From: Thermococcus sp.
Lineage (GTDB): Archaea > Methanobacteriota_B > Thermococci > Thermococcales > Thermococcaceae
NCBI GenBank assembly: GCA_015522395.1
Contig: WAMH01000022.1
Coordinates: forward strand, 1 to 6,561
DNA: 6,561 bases
Direction: 5' to 3'
Shown here: positions 5,176 to 6,561 of the stretch, piece by piece
Layout: every line of letters starts with the position of its first letter
How positions within the stretch are numbered: the first letter of the stretch is position 1
Position numbers and translations under genes: made by a program
Notes under the pieces: model-generated
Databases searched by the model: none
The model's input: only the letters and a program-made list of their open reading frames with translations
What the model was told of the DNA's origin: nothing

Positions 5176-5391
5176 TCAGAGGAGCATTATCCAGTTCATG
5201 TCCTCGATTTTAATCACGAGACCCTTCGCGCGGTTTCCTGCTATGTCCACGACGTCTCGCAGGAGTATGACCTCCTCGTCGAAGTCTTCGAGGATTCCGG
5301 TGAACGAGTGCTCGTTGCTCACCGAGAGGGCCACGCGCTTCCCCTTCCAGCTCTCAAGGGTTTTGTCGAGGAGGTACTGCTTCTCGCTCAT
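5176..5391 (-). CDS. LSm (Sm-like) RNA-binding protein, 71 aa
   Basis: Start ATG at 5391, with GGAGGTG (5403-5397) five bases upstream; the frame continues upstream to 5412 but that part holds the ribosome binding site. The length and the pattern of one N-terminal helix plus five strands fit an Sm fold. Helix: residues 5-16. Sm1 region: about 17-49, with GKRVALSVSNEHSFTGILED and then DEEVILLRDVVD. Sm2 region: 57-71, KGLVIKIEDMNWIML. Known of the family: archaeal LSm proteins form six- or seven-membered rings that bind U-rich RNA. Here the usual Sm2 Arg-Gly is replaced by Ile-Glu-Asp, so RNA specificity may differ, and this is probably not the canonical Thermococcales Sm1 protein. It is the first gene of an operon with mobB, nine bases apart. 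Confidence 0.8.
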   Translation of the reverse strand: MSEKQYLLDKTLESWKGKRVALSVSNEHSFTGILEDFDEEVILLRDVVDIAGNRAKGLVIKIEDMNWIMLL

Positions 5392-5414
5392 CCCCTCACC
5401 TCCGGAAAGCAAAA

Positions 5415-5433
5415 GTCTATAAGGCTTTTAACG
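5415..5433. promoter_or_regulatory. Overlapping divergent TATA boxes for LSm-mobB and the 275-residue gene
   Basis: On the plus strand CTATAAGG (5417-5424) sits about 34 bases before the ATG at 5454, predicting a start near 5446. On the minus strand CGTTAAAAG (5433-5425) sits about 37 bases before the ATG at 5391. The two boxes are adjacent, so TBP binding at one could exclude the other. GGTGAT (5445-5450) is the likely ribosome binding site of the plus-strand gene. Confidence 0.5.
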
Positions 5434-5453
5434 GTTTCCGGTTCGGTGATAGA

Positions 5454-6281
5454 ATGAGGTTCGTCACGAAGAACGAGGCAGTCAAGAGGTCGTTTCTCGA
5501 GGACTTGAAGAGGGAAGGGATAAAGTTTGAACTCAGCGAGAGGCTCTCCTACGAGACGTTCGTCGGGTACATGCTCGAGGGAACCCTGGAAGAGATAAGG
5601 GCGCAGATAGACGTCATGGAGGGCGCCGACAGGGAGGCCCTCATAGAGGGATTCACCTCCTTTAAGGAGAGCCTGAACCACATCCTCGAGCACATAAAGG
5701 TCGGTGAGAAGTTCGATGTCCTGCTCAACGAGGGGCCGTGGGTTGCTGAAATCCTCGATCAGCTGACGAAGAACGGGGCAATAGATTACAGTGAGGGGCT
5801 GATAAAGCTCAAGGACGGCGTTGACGTCACCAAACTCCGCTTCGAGTTCAAGTTCCCCTTCAACCTAGTCCACAATCCTGAAAGCGCCGAAAAAATAGCC
5901 AAGCAGTTCGCCTTCACTGACCTGACGATGGAGTACGAGTTCGAGATACTTGAGCTTGACATGGGCAAGATAAACTCCCTCGGAAAGATCGCGAGCAGAT
6001 ACTTCCCGGAGGACGCTCTGCTGAGGGTTTACTTCGCCCTCGTCGGCAGGGCAATCCTCTCAAGCGAGATACTCAAGAGTCTCGGCAGTGAGAAGGTGGA
6101 AGTGGGCGAACTCGTCAAGGCCTTCGCCAGGGCGGCGCCGATAGCGATTCCAACGCCGAAGGGAACCCTCGTCATCAACTACTCCCCAAGGGCGCTCGAA
6201 GAGGTGCTCCGCTTCCTCAAGAGGCTCGGCTACGTCGAGATAAAGGCCGGAAAGGTCAAGAAGCTCAGGGATTTGGCCTGA
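5454..6281 (+). CDS. Protein of unknown function, 275 aa
   Basis: ATG 5454 follows GGTGAT by three bases. The coding frame is clean, with Thermococcus-like codon use. I do not recognise the family. There is no signal peptide, transmembrane segment or cysteine, so it should be cytosolic. The N-terminal 90 residues are charged and helical. A segment from about residue 99 (EILDQLTKNGAIDYSEGLIK) resembles one from about residue 250 (EVLRFLKRLGYVEIKAGKVK): each is a leucine-rich helix followed by G-hydrophobic-acid and a basic hairpin, like the second half of a winged helix. This suggests two winged-helix-like units, one at the very C-terminus, and hence possible nucleic-acid or protein binding; this is inference. 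The segment PIAIPTPKGTLVINYS precedes the second unit. It is divergent from LSm-mobB and convergent with mptE, with a 17-base overlap. Confidence 0.9.
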   Translation: MRFVTKNEAVKRSFLEDLKREGIKFELSERLSYETFVGYMLEGTLEEIRAQIDVMEGADREALIEGFTSFKESLNHILEHIKVGEKFDVLLNEGPWVAEILDQLTKNGAIDYSEGLIKLKDGVDVTKLRFEFKFPFNLVHNPESAEKIAKQFAFTDLTMEYEFEILELDMGKINSLGKIASRYFPEDALLRVYFALVGRAILSSEILKSLGSEKVEVGELVKAFARAAPIAIPTPKGTLVINYSPRALEEVLRFLKRLGYVEIKAGKVKKLRDLA

Positions 6282-6561
6282 GGTATTCTATCCTCGCCCT
6301 TCCGTTTTTTTCCAGCCACCTTAGGAGTTCCTCTGCGAAGGCAAATTTCTTTCTTTTGCTCTCCCAGATGGGGGAGTGCTCCTTAAGGAAAGGCTTGCTC
6401 CACCTCCCAACGATCTCACCAAAATCAAAACCCACCAGCACTATCTCCCTCGCGCCGAGGGCTTCCGCCAAAAAAGCCGCCCTGTCGCCGTCTGTGAAGC
6501 CGCCGAAGTTGTAAACTATGTCGAGCGGCTCGGTCTGGCACGTTCCGAGAACCCTTGAGAA
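6265..6561 (-). CDS. mptE: MptE, 6-hydroxymethyl-7,8-dihydropterin pyrophosphokinase, C-terminal 98 residues
   Basis: The frame is open to the window edge at 6561, so the N-terminal part is missing; the TTG at 6471 is internal. Seen: VLGTCQTEPLDIVYNFGGFT, then DGDRAAFLAEALGAREIVLV and GFDFGEIVGRWSKP. The GGFTDGDRA and GFDFG signatures are those of the archaeal DUF115/MptE family. Known: the enzyme moves pyrophosphate from ATP to 6-hydroxymethyl-7,8-dihydropterin, a step toward tetrahydromethanopterin-type or folate-like cofactors in archaea, replacing bacterial FolK, which is unrelated. The C-terminus is KNGRARIEYLRPNP. The stop codon TGA (6267-6265) lies inside the last codons of the convergent gene. 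The assignment rests on recalled family motifs over about 40% of the protein. Confidence 0.85.
   Translation of the reverse strand, partial: FSRVLGTCQTEPLDIVYNFGGFTDGDRAAFLAEALGAREIVLVGFDFGEIVGRWSKPFLKEHSPIWESKRKKFAFAEELLRWLEKNGRARIEYLRPNP

Noticed and set aside
4496..5422. 308-codon plus-strand open frame, Ser/Thr-rich
   Set aside because: Second shadow of mobB and LSm; low-complexity composition and no ribosome binding site of note.
4390..5457. 355-codon open frame on the plus strand
   Set aside because: It lies fully antisense to the well-supported LSm-mobB operon. Its protein is His-, Leu- and Arg-rich without any recognisable domain, as expected of a shadow in GC-rich DNA.

Overview
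This window is archaeal and looks like a GC-rich Thermococcus (order Thermococcales). The evidence is a two-ring CDC48/VAT AAA+ ATPase, an LSm protein, an archaeal MptE-type pterin pyrophosphokinase, a MobB with an added Fe-S motif, GGAGGTG-type ribosome binding sites, and archaeal TATA boxes just upstream of genes. The assignment rests on protein character and codon style; no search was run.

Layout. (1) 1-1524 (+): 3' part of CDC48, cut by the window edge, with a hairpin over its stop codon. (2) 1578-1823 (+): an intact 81-residue protein of unknown function. (3) 1901-2624 (+): a PrsW-family membrane protease gene broken by five single-base indels; correcting them gives a clean 240-codon frame. 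(4) 2662-2811 and 2982-3131 (-): two 49-codon genes that align end to end without gaps and so look like paralogues. (5) 3194-3598 (+): an intact JAMM/MPN+ metalloprotease divergent from them. (6) 3633-4367 (+): a ribbon-helix-helix antitoxin / PIN toxin pair overlapping by ATGA, each half carrying one single-base loss. (7) 5391-4432 (-): an LSm-mobB operon. (8) 5454-6281 (+): a 275-residue protein of unknown function, divergent from the operon. (9) 6561-6265 (-): the C-terminal part of MptE, overlapping the preceding gene tail to tail by 17 bases.

Functional picture. The flanks (CDC48, LSm-mobB, mptE) are housekeeping genes with clean frames. The middle, about 1.9-4.4 kb, is an accessory strip where three of six genes are broken by single-base indels. 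CDC48 and the JAMM protease could both act in archaeal ubiquitin-like (SAMP) proteolysis, but they are not in one operon. MobB and MptE both act in pterin-derived cofactor pathways. No CRISPR array, rRNA, tRNA or insertion sequence was seen. I do not see a clear new defence or mobile system. The most unusual items are the paired 49-residue paralogues, the C7 slippery tract in the antitoxin gene and the easily reversible decay of the PrsW gene.
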